Assembly (NCBI GenBank): GCA_963678555.2
Contig: CAXXJA010000001.1
Coordinates: 423,378 to 487,377 of the forward strand
From: SABI01 sp963678555
GTDB taxonomy: Bacteria; Spirochaetota; Spirochaetia; Sphaerochaetales; Sphaerochaetaceae
Direction: 5' to 3'
DNA length: 64,000 bases
Shown: piece after piece, positions 18,400 to 27,914 of the stretch
How positions within the stretch are numbered: position 1 is the first letter of the stretch
Layout of the letters: every line of letters starts with the position of its first letter
The notes under the pieces: model-generated
What the model saw: only the letters and a program-made list of their open reading frames with translations
What the model was told of the DNA's origin: nothing
Database searches by the model: none
Translations under genes and position numbers: made by a program

Positions 18400-19268
18400 C
18401 TCGTGCCAGCCTGCTTCAGGGAACCTGTGCGCTCCCGCTTTTCCTGTGCACCGGCCTTCAGCATCCACATGACTCCCACCGTACTGACCAGCGTGATGAT
18501 GAGGCTGATAGCCGAAGCAAGCGGCCAGTTCCGTGTTTTTGTCACCTGATCGACGATGATGTTCCCGATCATGTATGAATCCTTTCCCCCCACAAGCAGC
18601 GGTACCGTGTACGCACCGAATATGGGAATGAACGTGAACACTCCTGAGGTGATGATCCCGCTTCTGATATTGGGAAGGAGGACTTTTGTGATCGAGGTGA
18701 GCCTGCTTGATCCGAGATCCCGTGCCGCTTCGAGAAGCTGGAAGTCGAACGAGTCGATCGTGGTGAACAGGGGGAGAATCGCGAAGGGAATGTACATGTA
18801 TACCAGGACGGTGATCACAGCCCCCTGATTGTACATAAGAGGAAGCGATTCCTCTATGAGGTGAAGGTGCTTCAATAGCCCGTTGGCGAACCCTTTGCTG
18901 CTGAGAATGGCGATCCACGCGTAGATCCTGATAAGGGAATTCGTCCAGAAGGGAACGATGATGAGACCCAGGAAGAGACTCTGATGTCTGCTGCGCGCCA
19001 TCGCGTACCCGCAGGGAAGGGCCAGAGCCATCGTGATCGCTGTTGCTGTTACTGAGACAAAGAGCGTTCTCAGAAGAACTCTGGCGAAGGCCGGATTGAC
19101 CAGCTGCCGGTAGGCAGTCAGTGAGAAGTTCCACTCGACTCCCCCGTACAGTCCCTTTTTCAGGAAGCTGTAGAGAATGATGATCAGCAGAGGGGTCAGG
19201 AAGAAGAGGGTCAGCCAGATACCCATCGGCCCTGCGTAGGTGATTCCGAGGCGGCTTGAGCGTTTCAT
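18396..19268 (-). CDS. potB: Polyamine ABC transporter permease
   Basis: 290 residues, six membrane segments, permease loop LLEAARDLGSSRLTSITKVLLPNI near residue 185 (given as an approximate position). FWTNSLIRIYAWIAIL near residue 110 is typical of PotB. The start overlaps the potA stop by four bases. The C-terminal tail is strongly basic. Confidence 0.88.
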   Translation of the reverse strand: MKRSSRLGITYAGPMGIWLTLFFLTPLLIIILYSFLKKGLYGGVEWNFSLTAYRQLVNPAFARVLLRTLFVSVTATAITMALALPCGYAMARSRHQSLFLGLIIVPFWTNSLIRIYAWIAILSSKGFANGLLKHLHLIEESLPLMYNQGAVITVLVYMYIPFAILPLFTTIDSFDFQLLEAARDLGSSRLTSITKVLLPNIRSGIITSGVFTFIPIFGAYTVPLLVGGKDSYMIGNIIVDQVTKTRNWPLASAISLIITLVSTVGVMWMLKAGAQEKRERTGSLKQAGTR

Positions 19269-20389
19269 CGGTCAATCACCTCGACGATGTAACCGTCCTC
19301 TGCGCTCCAGGAAACATAGACCGAGTCCTTCCAGTTGATCGCCGGTCCCTCATCCATGTAGGTGGCGTGCTGCTGTATTACCTTGATGATCGTACCGCAG
19401 GTCAGTGCAACGTAGTACTTGGACTGAAAGCCGCTGTATATGGGTTCCTCGACGATACCTGAAAACTGGTTGATATCTTTCGACACTCTGACAGGAGGGT
19501 GTGAGGTGATTTTGAGTTTCTCCGGACGAACGGTGAAGGATACACGGGTTCCGGCCTCGAGATAGTCGTCATCGGTGACACGGATCACGGTGCCCAGGGC
19601 ATCGACCTGAAGCGTGCTCATGTGTGTATCTTTGAAAGGTACACAGGAGACTACCGTGGCAGGAAACAGATTCGTCTCCCCGATGAACCGGGCGACGAAA
19701 TCGGTGGCCGGAGATTCGTATATCTCATAGGGAGTCCCTGTCTGAAGTACCTTCCCCTCGTTCATCACCGCAATACGGTCGCTGACGCTCAGTGCCTCGC
19801 TCTGATCATGGGTCACATAGATGAAGGTTATCCCGATCTTGTCATGGATCTGATCAAGTTCCACCAGAAGCGACTGACGCAGTTTCGCATCGAGTGCCGA
19901 CAGAGGTTCGTCAAGGAGCAGTACCGAAGGTTCATTGATCAGGGCCCTGGCGATCGCCACACGCTGCTTCTGTCCCCCGCTGAGCATAGCGGGCTTCTTG
20001 TGTTCATGGCCGCTGAGCTGAACAAGCTTCAGGTACTGACCGACCTTGTCCTGCACCGTCGACTCCTTCTCCTTTTTCAGCCTGAGCGGGAATGCGATGT
20101 TTTCGAAGACAGTCAGATGAGGAAACAGCGCATAGCTCTGAAACACGGTATTGACGAGCCGCCTTTCGGGGGGGAGGGGAATGATGTTCCGTCCGTCAAG
20201 TTCTATGATTCCCTCGTCGGGAGTGTCGAAACCGGCAATAGACCGTAGAAGGGTGGTCTTACCGCATCCGGAAGGGCCCAGAAGAGAGAAGAACTCTCCC
20301 TTTCGAATCTCGATGCTCACATCATCCAGAGCCTTGAACGCACCATACGAACGTGATACGTTCTTCACCGAAACATCATAACCTTTCAA
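19265..20389 (-). CDS. potA: Polyamine ABC transporter ATPase
   Basis: 374 residues. ATPase domain (1-235) with Walker A GPSGCGKTT, Q-loop VFQSYALFPHL, signature LSGGQKQR and Walker B VLLLDEPLSALD. A C-terminal TOBE domain (about 280-370) includes VRPEKLKI and ends in VSWSAEDGYIVEV. First gene of the pot operon; the likely promoter lies in the AT-rich stretch upstream (20460-20570), but I could not pick hexamers with confidence. Confidence 0.92.
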   Translation of the reverse strand: MKGYDVSVKNVSRSYGAFKALDDVSIEIRKGEFFSLLGPSGCGKTTLLRSIAGFDTPDEGIIELDGRNIIPLPPERRLVNTVFQSYALFPHLTVFENIAFPLRLKKEKESTVQDKVGQYLKLVQLSGHEHKKPAMLSGGQKQRVAIARALINEPSVLLLDEPLSALDAKLRQSLLVELDQIHDKIGITFIYVTHDQSEALSVSDRIAVMNEGKVLQTGTPYEIYESPATDFVARFIGETNLFPATVVSCVPFKDTHMSTLQVDALGTVIRVTDDDYLEAGTRVSFTVRPEKLKITSHPPVRVSKDINQFSGIVEEPIYSGFQSKYYVALTCGTIIKVIQQHATYMDEGPAINWKDSVYVSWSAEDGYIVEVIDR

Positions 20390-20781
20390 TTTCTTCTGTT
20401 CTCCACATCATCCCCGGGTCATCAGCCCTGCAGGATTCCTCCTTGAAATTCGAGCGCGTATACGAATTACAGATAGGGGTATTTACAGAAAAAAATCAAG
20501 ATAGTGGCCGGCAGTTTGCGAAAAAAAATTATTTTCTTGTATAGTAATTAGATAAGTAGGTTTTTACCCGGATATTCAGGGAGGGAAGGGCATCGGTATA
20601 CCTCTCCTGTCTGTCAGAAGCTCACAGGTGATGATGTCCTTCCCTGATGCTGGTTTTCTCAGGTCCTGCAGACGGTATGGCATACGTTGCTCTGCAGGTA
20701 ATGCGGGAGAAAAAGGATAAGAGAAACACCTCTGTCCAGGGTCGCGTATAGTGGTGTGAAGGGTACGGGTACGGGTAAAAA
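20390..20781. other. Intergenic region between potA and gnd
   Basis: No gene seen. It contains an AT-rich patch (about 20480-20560) with runs of A and a TATAGTAATTAG segment that probably carries the potA promoter on the - strand. The open frames here are shadows extending from gnd on the wrong phase. Confidence 0.4.
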
Positions 20782-20811
20782 ACGAACAGGCTGTTGCAGA
20801 GCAACAGCCTG
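20782..20811 (-). terminator. Terminator of gnd
   Basis: Perfect 11-base stem CAGGCTGTTGC / GCAACAGCCTG with a 3-base loop. Read on the - strand, it is followed by TTCGTTTTTTACC, a clear rho-independent terminator after gnd. Confidence 0.85.
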
Positions 20812-20829
20812 TGTGATGAACATTCCGTG

Positions 20830-22287
20830 TTATACCTGATAGGTTGATGAACTGACGTTGCCGCCTGTTCCGGTCCAGTTTGTGTGGAAGAATCTGCCTT
20901 CCTCCTGATCCACCCGTTCGTAGGTGTGTGCACCGAAGTAATCCCTCTGAGCCTGAAGTAGGTTGGCAGGAAGCCGTTCGGCACGGTAGCCGTCGAAGAA
21001 CGAGAGAGCGGAACTCATTGCCGGTACCGGGATGCCGCTGGTGACAGCCCGGGCGACAGTCCGTCTCCAGGAAGCCTGGCAGGAATCGATCACCTCTGCA
21101 AAATAGGGATCCAGGAGAAGATTGGTAAGTCCGCTGTTGTTGTCGAACGCTTCCTTGATCTTTCCCAGGAACGCACTGCGGATGATACACCCTCCGCGCC
21201 ACATCAGTGCGATTCCGCCGTAGTTGAGATTCCAGCCGTATTCCTTCGCAGCTTCCTTCATCAGCATGTATCCCTGAGCGTAGGAAACGATCTTCGATGC
21301 GAGAAGTGCCTTCTTCACATCCTCGATGATCGCCTTCTTTTCTCCGTCCAGAGCCTTTTTGGGGCCGCTGAGGATCCTGCTGGCCTCCACACGTTCGCTC
21401 TTGAGGGCGCTGAGACAGCGTGAGTAGACTGCTTCCACGATGAGTGTGACAGGCATCCCCAGGTCGAGAGAACTGATTCCGGTCCATTTGCCGGTACCTT
21501 TCTGTCCCGCCTTGTCGAGAATCTTCTCTACAAGGGGTTCTCCATCGCTGTCCTTCGTCTTCATGATGTCGCGTGTGATCTCGATCAGGTAGGAATCAAG
21601 TTCTCCGGTGTTCCACTCCCTGAAGGTCTCGTAGAGTTCATCGTAGGAGAGATTCAGGCCCTGGTGCAGGATATCGTACGCTTCGCATATCATCTGCATG
21701 TCGCCGTACTCGATACCGTTGTGCACCATCTTCACGTAGTGACCGGCTCCGCCTTCACCGACCCAGTCACAGCAGGCTTCGCCGTTCTCCACTTTCGCAC
21801 TGATATCCTGGAAGATATCCTTTACATGTTCCCAGCCCGCAGGGTTGCCGCCGGGCATGATGGACGGTCCGCGACGAGCACCCTCTTCGCCGCCGGAAAC
21901 TCCGGTGCCGATGTAGATGATTCCCTTCTCCTTCAGTTCACGGCTTCTGCGTTCCGTGTCGGGAAAATGGCTGTTTCCTCCGTCGATGATGAGGTCGCCC
22001 TCCTCAAGGTACGGGAGGACCTGATTGATGAAGATGTCGACCACTTCTCCGGCCTTGACCATCAGCATCACTTTTCTCGGGCGTTTGAGCGTAGAAATGA
22101 ACTCTTCCATCGAATGGGTAGGGATGATCGTCTCACGACCCCTGGCTGCATCGTCCATGAACTCATCCACTTTGGATACGGTCCTGTTGTAGACTGCCAC
22201 GGTGTACCCGTGATCGTTCATGTTGAGGACAAGGTTCTGTCCCATCACAGCCAGTCCGATGAGACCGATATCTGCTTTTTCTTTCAT
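20830..22287 (-). CDS. gnd: 6-phosphogluconate dehydrogenase, decarboxylating
   Basis: 485 residues converting 6-phosphogluconate to ribulose 5-phosphate with NADP. Visible: nucleotide motif GLAVMGQNLVLN, IDGGNSHFPDT, GVSGGEEGARRGPSIMPGG at residues about 128-146, the catalytic Lys/His region YVKMVHNGIEYGDMQ, and the C-terminal substrate loop near FFHTNWTGTGG. ATG 22287 follows AAGGGGA and matches the family start (MKEKADIGLIGLAVMG). It is co-directional with and 42 bases behind the LarA-family gene, implying one operon. Confidence 0.95.
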   Translation of the reverse strand: MKEKADIGLIGLAVMGQNLVLNMNDHGYTVAVYNRTVSKVDEFMDDAARGRETIIPTHSMEEFISTLKRPRKVMLMVKAGEVVDIFINQVLPYLEEGDLIIDGGNSHFPDTERRSRELKEKGIIYIGTGVSGGEEGARRGPSIMPGGNPAGWEHVKDIFQDISAKVENGEACCDWVGEGGAGHYVKMVHNGIEYGDMQMICEAYDILHQGLNLSYDELYETFREWNTGELDSYLIEITRDIMKTKDSDGEPLVEKILDKAGQKGTGKWTGISSLDLGMPVTLIVEAVYSRCLSALKSERVEASRILSGPKKALDGEKKAIIEDVKKALLASKIVSYAQGYMLMKEAAKEYGWNLNYGGIALMWRGGCIIRSAFLGKIKEAFDNNSGLTNLLLDPYFAEVIDSCQASWRRTVARAVTSGIPVPAMSSALSFFDGYRAERLPANLLQAQRDYFGAHTYERVDQEEGRFFHTNWTGTGGNVSSSTYQV

Positions 22288-22329
22288 ATGTATCCCCTTA
22301 ATATGTGGTTCTTCTTCTGTTAGAGGCAT

Positions 22330-23601
22330 TCAGGACGTGAACCGCCCCTCGTGTGCCCACAGCCCTATAGCAGGATTGCTGATATAATAGAAAGGATTCC
22401 CCTCTCTGTCGAGATGGTAGCCATCCTTCAAGCCTTCATTCATATACAAGGCTGTGTACTCCTTCAGGTCACCGTATAGATAACCCACGGAGGTGACCTC
22501 CTGTTCGGTAAGTCCTCCCGGACAGTATCGGATGGAAAAACGCCCCTCACTCGAGCCGTGTATCAGGTGGGCTGCAGCCGAAAGGTTCTTCTTGAGTTCA
22601 TCCTCCCGACCGACCGCACGAAGGATCGTGTCGCTGCCGGTATAGCCGTAGGCTCGGATCAGACGGTCGATCTCCGTATCTTCACCGAAGGTATGAACCC
22701 CCGGGGCCAGTATGATCAGCTCCCCGCCGTCAGCAATCGCCATGCGGGTCCGGTAGATGGCTTTGTTCCCGAGCCAGGTTGAGCGGAACTCCGCCGGGTC
22801 GAGGTATACGACGACCCTGTCCAGCGGGGTATCCACCATCGTGAAATTCTTCTCCAGAGAGAGCCGGGAGGCCTGCTCGAAGCATGATCTGTCATCCCCG
22901 ACAAACAGCCCTGCCACCTGCATCGCTCCCTGAGTGTTCCTGAATACAACAGTCAGGGCGAACACGATGGGGAGGTCTTTGGCAAAGCTCTCATGTGCAT
23001 AGTCGATGACTGCGCGTACCGGGGTATCCGTTCGACCCATGATCCGCTCCATGCCGTAGACGGCACCGAGGTAGTGACTCTTGTTGATTCCCTCGACTCC
23101 ACCGGTACCCACATAGATGTTCTTCGTATAGTTGGCCATCCCCACCACCTCGTGAGGGACCACCTGGCCGAGTGAGAGTATGAGGTCGAATCCACCGGAG
23201 ACAAGCAGCCGATTCACCTGAGCCTTCCACGGGTAGGAGAGGCGTCCTTCGGATACCTCCTCTATATAGCTTGCCGGGACTTCTCCGAGGTCTACGATGT
23301 CGTTACGCCAGTCATGGGGGACAAAGAGTCCGTGGTCCACACCGGGGAACATCTCATCCAGTTCCGAATCAGTCATGGGAAGGTGGGTGCCGAGTGCCGG
23401 AAGGATTGCCTTCACCTTCTCTCCGTAGAATTCTACAGCCCAGACCGTAAGCATACCGGCAAACCCGTGTATCCGTGTAATGTCCGGGGGAATGAGCAGA
23501 ACCCGCTGTCGTGGACCGATACTCTTCAGTCCTTTCAGGAAAGTTTTTTTTACCTGCTCTTCGGTCAAGCCGGATTGTTTTTTTGCCTGGCTATACATCA
23601 T
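22330..23601 (-). CDS. LarA-family nickel-dependent racemase/epimerase homologue
   Basis: 423 residues of the LarA superfamily (lactate racemase and related 2-hydroxyacid racemases/epimerases that use a nickel pincer cofactor). Conserved positions visible: Arg in PPDITRIHG, His in LGTHLPMT, His and the cofactor-linking Lys in VPHEVVGMANYTKNIYVG, and His in INKSHYLG. AAGGAG is seven bases before ATG 23601. The operon partner is gnd. Characterised homologues include a D-gluconate 2-epimerase, so a sugar-acid substrate is more likely here than lactate; this is inference. The cofactor genes larB, larC and larE are not in this window. Confidence 0.78.
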   Translation of the reverse strand: MMYSQAKKQSGLTEEQVKKTFLKGLKSIGPRQRVLLIPPDITRIHGFAGMLTVWAVEFYGEKVKAILPALGTHLPMTDSELDEMFPGVDHGLFVPHDWRNDIVDLGEVPASYIEEVSEGRLSYPWKAQVNRLLVSGGFDLILSLGQVVPHEVVGMANYTKNIYVGTGGVEGINKSHYLGAVYGMERIMGRTDTPVRAVIDYAHESFAKDLPIVFALTVVFRNTQGAMQVAGLFVGDDRSCFEQASRLSLEKNFTMVDTPLDRVVVYLDPAEFRSTWLGNKAIYRTRMAIADGGELIILAPGVHTFGEDTEIDRLIRAYGYTGSDTILRAVGREDELKKNLSAAAHLIHGSSEGRFSIRYCPGGLTEQEVTSVGYLYGDLKEYTALYMNEGLKDGYHLDREGNPFYYISNPAIGLWAHEGRFTS

Positions 23602-23799
23602 AGGGCGACTCCTTCAGTATCATCTGAATTCACAGACGCAATATTATCATAAAACCGTACCTTTTCCCAGATAAGGATAGAACGGCCTGAAAAAATACAG
23701 TTTCTCGCATTCCTCATACCTTGCTCACACTTTTCTAACACCCGGCATCTACATTCAGGGCAAATACTTTCAAAAGAATTGATTGTTCGGAGGAAACAC

Positions 23800-24792
23800 A
23801 TGAAAAAGACAGTACTTATGCTCATGATTGTATCTGCACTCTTTCTGCCCCTTTTCGCACAGGGCCAGAGTGATGCACAGGAATCAGATCCGTTTGCATG
23901 GATTGAAGATCAGATGATAAACGGGCTTCCCGGTGTCAATCCCATCGAAGTGACTGGCAATATCGTCACAGCCGGTTCATCAACCGTCTTCCCTCTCTCG
24001 GAGAGAATGGCAGAACGGTTCACCGAGGAAGGATACACTGGAACCATCACGGTTGACTCGATCGGAAGCGGCGCCGGTTTCGAACGCTTCACGGTAGCTG
24101 GAGAGACAGATATCTCCAACGCCTCCCGACCCATCAAGGCAAAGGAGATCGATCAGGCTAAGAAGATCGGAAGGAATCCCATCGAATTCAAGGTAGGCAC
24201 CGATGCCCTTGCTGTCACCGTATCAGCAGAGAATACCTTCGTGAAGGATGTCACCATGGAAGAGCTGGCTATGATCTTCGGCTCTGCCACCTACTGGTCA
24301 GATGTTCGTTCAACCTGGCCGAGACAGCAGATACAGCGCTTCATCCCCGGTACCGACAGCGGCACGTTCGACTACTTTGCTGAAGAAGTGTTCGACAAGG
24401 ACCCCGCTCCGATGCTCAATGCCGGCAACCTTCAGCTCTCTGAAGATGACAATATCCTGGTTCAGGGTATCGAAGGAAGTCCCTATGCGATCGGTTACTT
24501 CGGCTACGCCTACTACGTGGAGAACAAGGACAAGCTGAACGTCCTTGCCATCGAAGGAGTCGAGGCGAATGAGGAGAATGTGAACGCAGGACTCTATCCC
24601 CTCGCACGACCCCTGTTCCTCTACTCTGATGCAGCCATCATGAGAGAGAAACCGCAGGTCGCCGCATTCATCGGCTTCTACCTCGCATATGTCAATGAAG
24701 AGGTCACCAGGGTAGGTTACTTCCCGGCAGACGATGCAGCTCTTGCAAAGAGCAGGCAGGGTTGGCTTGATGCGATGGAAGGTCTCTACTAA
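23800..24792 (+). CDS. pstS: Phosphate-binding protein PstS
   Basis: 330 residues with a signal peptide (cleavage near LFAQGQ). Phosphate-binding loops typical of PstS: TAGSSTVFPLSERMAE, DSIGSGAGFERF, DISNASRPIK, and PGTDSGTFDYFAEE. ATG 23800 follows GGAGG. It heads the pstSCAB-phoU operon. Upstream at about 23722-23745 are hexamers TCACAC and TAACAC spaced 11 bases, possibly PhoB half-sites, but this is weak. Confidence 0.93.
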   Translation: MKKTVLMLMIVSALFLPLFAQGQSDAQESDPFAWIEDQMINGLPGVNPIEVTGNIVTAGSSTVFPLSERMAERFTEEGYTGTITVDSIGSGAGFERFTVAGETDISNASRPIKAKEIDQAKKIGRNPIEFKVGTDALAVTVSAENTFVKDVTMEELAMIFGSATYWSDVRSTWPRQQIQRFIPGTDSGTFDYFAEEVFDKDPAPMLNAGNLQLSEDDNILVQGIEGSPYAIGYFGYAYYVENKDKLNVLAIEGVEANEENVNAGLYPLARPLFLYSDAAIMREKPQVAAFIGFYLAYVNEEVTRVGYFPADDAALAKSRQGWLDAMEGLY

Positions 24793-24824
24793 GGTATCTT
24801 CTGCAACGTGATTCACACGACAAT

Positions 24825-24862
24825 GTTCGTCCCCGACATGCACACCGCACTCGGGGATGAAC
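24825..24862 (+). terminator. Intercistronic hairpin between pstS and pstC
   Basis: Inverted repeat GTTCGTCCCCGA / TCGGGGATGAAC (one mismatch) with no T-run. It probably protects the pstS message or attenuates read-through into pstC. Confidence 0.5.
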
Positions 24863-24884
24863 AATAAGGAAACAGTAACTGCGT

Positions 24885-25802
24885 ATGAAATCAATACAGA
24901 CACACCCGTTCAACAAAAAGCTGAGAATCCGTGAAGCTTTTATTGAAGGGGTTTTGTTCCTGTTCGCGCTTCTTTCAATTGCGATCACGGTATCAATCGT
25001 GGTGATCCTTCTGCGAGAGTCGCTTCTGTTCTTCGAAAGTGATGAGGTGACTATCAGCGGATTTCTGTTCGGTACGAAATGGCAGCCGATGATCGGGTAC
25101 TTCGGGGTTCTTCCGCTTCTTAATGCAACGCTGATGACCTCCCTGATAGCCATGATAGTGGCTCTCCCGCTGGGACTGGCCGTCGGTATCTATCTCAGCG
25201 AGTATGCTGATGAGAAATTCAAGAGCGTGGTGAAACCTGTTCTTGAGGTCCTTGCCGGTATACCCTCCATCGTGTACGGGTACTTCGCCCTCACCTTCAT
25301 GACACCTCTGCTGCGTTCCATCTTCGGAGATGATGTGGTGCAGATGTACAACATGATGAGTGCCGGTATCGTCATGGGAATTCTGATCCTTCCCCTCGTC
25401 GCAACCATGGCAGAAGATGCCATTGCCGCCGTTCCGGTGGAACTTCGCCTCGCAAGTTATGCTCTTGGTGCCACAACACTCGAGACCTCGATCAAGGTGG
25501 TGGTGCCCGCAGCGCTCAGCGGCCTGTCGGCCACCTTCCTCCTCGGTCTCTCACGGGCGATAGGGGAGACGATGATCGTGGCTCTTGCCGCCGGTGCAGG
25601 ACCGAAGATGACCTTCAACTTCTTTGAAGGTGCGGAGACGATCACCGGATATATCGTACGGATCAGCGGTGGCGACGTCTCGTACAACTCGGTCGACTAT
25701 ACCAGTATATTCGCACTCGGCCTTCTTCTGTTCTTCATGACCTTCACATTGAACATGATCAGCAGAGAGATCAGTGCACGATACCAGACGGAGTATGAAT
25801 AG
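24885..25802 (+). CDS. pstC: Phosphate ABC transporter permease PstC
   Basis: 305 residues with six membrane segments. PstC features: FLFGTKWQPMIGYFGVLPLL in the first external loop, ALPLGLAVGIYLSEYAD, EVLAGIPSIVYGYFAL, and the permease loop LRLASYALGATTLETSIKVV. The tail overlaps the neighbourhood of the pstA start. It acts with PstA as the inner-membrane channel. Confidence 0.92.
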   Translation: MKSIQTHPFNKKLRIREAFIEGVLFLFALLSIAITVSIVVILLRESLLFFESDEVTISGFLFGTKWQPMIGYFGVLPLLNATLMTSLIAMIVALPLGLAVGIYLSEYADEKFKSVVKPVLEVLAGIPSIVYGYFALTFMTPLLRSIFGDDVVQMYNMMSAGIVMGILILPLVATMAEDAIAAVPVELRLASYALGATTLETSIKVVVPAALSGLSATFLLGLSRAIGETMIVALAAGAGPKMTFNFFEGAETITGYIVRISGGDVSYNSVDYTSIFALGLLLFFMTFTLNMISREISARYQTEYE

Positions 25803-25803
25803 A

Positions 25804-27063
25804 ATGGAAACTACAACACATTTTCCGACAGGAGAACTGGCTCACGACCGGGCAATGAGACGTAAGCGAGTAGGGTATGTGTGGCAGAGCCTGTTCATTG
25901 CTGCCACTGTTATCGCCATCCTCTTTCTCGCTATCCTGCTCATATCGATTATCGATTCAGTATTCGGCTATGCGGTGATGTCAGACACGCTGCCCCTTTC
26001 AACCCTTATCGAGGGGGCTCAGAGTCCGGATGAACTGACCCGGGGGGAAATGGAATCTCTGCTGAACGAGAACCTTTCCCGGGGTATGCTCAGGAAAGTC
26101 ACCTACGACAATGCTCTTGAGGACCGCAATCTTACTGACCTCAAAGCATTGGTTGAACAGTACGTCATTCAACCTCAGGTGCTCAGAACGTGGGGGCTGT
26201 GGGCTTCCTTGACAGATCAGGAAGCGATCGGAAGGTTTGCAGAGGAACACCCCGGTTCCTATATCATCTTCAAGAACTGGATGACCCCTTCGTTCATCAC
26301 CGCCGCTCAGTCGAGTAATCCCCTGCTAGCAGGTATACGAACAGCGTTCCTCGGCTCTCTGTGGGTCCTGCTGGTCACCTTTCTCTTCTCCTTCCCCTTC
26401 GGCATAGGGGCGGCCCTGTACCTTGAAGAATATGCAAAGAAGACCCGTCTTACAAAGATCATGCAGCTGAACATCTTCAACCTCTCCGCGATCCCGTCGA
26501 TCATCTACGGTCTTCTCGGTCTTGCCTTCTTCGTCAGAGTCCTTGAGCCGTTCACGAGCGGTGCCATCTTCACTGCAGGGGAAGCTACTGTCGCGAATGG
26601 ACGGACGATCCTTTCAGGAGGGCTGACCCTGGGACTCCTTGTCCTGCCGATCATTATCATCAACACGCAGGAGGCGATCAAGGCGGTTCCTGATTCCCTC
26701 AGACAGAGCTCGTTCGGTATCGGGGCGACGAAATGGCAGACGATCTGGCACCATGTCCTACCCGCTTCGATCGGGAGGATCCTCACCGGAGCGATTCTTG
26801 CCATGAGCCGCGCACTCGGAGAGACGGCTCCTCTGGTGGTCATCGGTGCTTCCACGTTCATCTCCGTTGACCCGACGGGAGTGTTCAGCAAGTTCACCAC
26901 CCTTCCCATACAGATCTACCAGTGGTCGGCCAGACCTCAGGGAGCGTATCGGAATATCGCCGCAGCGGCGATCATCTCACTGCTCGTGCTCCTTCTCGTT
27001 GTGAACAGCAGCGCGATCGTCATGAGAGATAGAATCACAAAGAAAAAGAGGCTTGAAAGATGA
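25804..27063 (+). CDS. pstA: Phosphate ABC transporter permease PstA, with long external insert
   Basis: 419 residues, well above the roughly 290-300 usual for PstA. After the first membrane helix (about 25-50) lies an extra hydrophilic segment of about 110 residues (about 60-175, with DELTRGEMESLLNENLSRG) before the conserved permease core: FPFGIGAALYLEEYA, NLSAIPSIIYGLLGLAFF, and SFGIGATKWQTIWHHVLP. GGAG is 10 bases before ATG 25804, one base after the pstC stop. The insert should face outside and could contact PstS. Confidence 0.88.
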   Translation: METTTHFPTGELAHDRAMRRKRVGYVWQSLFIAATVIAILFLAILLISIIDSVFGYAVMSDTLPLSTLIEGAQSPDELTRGEMESLLNENLSRGMLRKVTYDNALEDRNLTDLKALVEQYVIQPQVLRTWGLWASLTDQEAIGRFAEEHPGSYIIFKNWMTPSFITAAQSSNPLLAGIRTAFLGSLWVLLVTFLFSFPFGIGAALYLEEYAKKTRLTKIMQLNIFNLSAIPSIIYGLLGLAFFVRVLEPFTSGAIFTAGEATVANGRTILSGGLTLGLLVLPIIIINTQEAIKAVPDSLRQSSFGIGATKWQTIWHHVLPASIGRILTGAILAMSRALGETAPLVVIGASTFISVDPTGVFSKFTTLPIQIYQWSARPQGAYRNIAAAAIISLLVLLLVVNSSAIVMRDRITKKKRLER

Positions 27064-27884
27064 CAGATATGGTACAGAAGATCCCCGAAACCGGTGACGT
27101 CGATCAGGCGATGATGGAGGAGAGGAAGATCATACGCGTTCAAGACGTGAGTATTCACTACGGTATGTTCAAGGCGGTCCAGAACGTCTCTCTTGATATC
27201 GCGCAGAACAAGGTCACTGCCTTCATCGGTCCCTCGGGGTGCGGTAAATCCACCGTCCTGAGATCGATTAACAGAATGAATGACTTGATCCCGACGGCCA
27301 ATATCACAGGAAAGATCCTGTATGACGGCCATGATATGTACGAACAGAACGTTGATCCGGTCCTGGTCAGACGCGAAATCGGCATGGTCTTCCAGAAACC
27401 GAATCCGTTTCCCAAGAGTATCTATGAGAATATCGCCTGGGGAGCACGGATTCATGGGTACAAGGGTGACTATGATGAGCTGGTGGAAACCAGTCTCAGG
27501 CAGGCAGCGCTCTGGGATGAGGTCAAGGACAAACTGAAGCAGAGTGGTCTCAGCCTCAGCGGGGGACAGCAGCAGCGACTTTGTATCGCCCGTACCATCG
27601 CCGTGGAACCGAAGATCATTCTGATGGATGAGCCCGCCAGCGCTCTTGACCCGATCGCCACAGGCCGCATCGAAGAACTGATCCTCGAACTGAAAGAGAA
27701 GTATACGATCATCATCGTCACACACAATATGGGGCAGGCCTCCCGCGTCTCCGACTACACTGCGTTCTTCATGGTTGATGAGAACAGAAGCGGGTATCTG
27801 CAGGAATACAATATCACCGAACACCTGTTCCTCAACCCGAAGCACAGGAAGACGGAAGAGTACATTTCAGGGAAGTTCGGTTGA
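27060..27884 (+). CDS. pstB: Phosphate ABC transporter ATPase PstB
   Basis: 274 residues. Walker A GPSGCGKST, the PstB-specific RSINRMNDLIP, Q-loop VFQKPNPFPKSIYENIAWG, signature LSLSGGQQQRLCIARTIA and Walker B IILMDEPASALDPIAT, then VTHNMGQA. ATG at 27060 overlaps the pstA stop by four bases. An N-terminal extension of about 25 residues precedes the usual family start. Confidence 0.95.
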   Translation: MTDMVQKIPETGDVDQAMMEERKIIRVQDVSIHYGMFKAVQNVSLDIAQNKVTAFIGPSGCGKSTVLRSINRMNDLIPTANITGKILYDGHDMYEQNVDPVLVRREIGMVFQKPNPFPKSIYENIAWGARIHGYKGDYDELVETSLRQAALWDEVKDKLKQSGLSLSGGQQQRLCIARTIAVEPKIILMDEPASALDPIATGRIEELILELKEKYTIIIVTHNMGQASRVSDYTAFFMVDENRSGYLQEYNITEHLFLNPKHRKTEEYISGKFG

Positions 27885-27914
27885 TCCGGCACCTGCTTAA
27901 GGAGAAGAGATAAC

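Noticed and set aside
17596..19275. A 559-residue open frame on the - strand
   Set aside because: Only the part up to 18399 is potC; the upstream half is an out-of-frame shadow of potB and lacks hydrophobic segments.
20576..21487. A 303-residue open frame on the - strand
   Set aside because: It is an alternative phase of gnd with Arg/Gln/Gly-rich low-complexity sequence and no family features.
23700..23760. A clear Pho box before pstS
   Set aside because: Only two loosely similar hexamers 11 bases apart are present; too weak to call as a feature.
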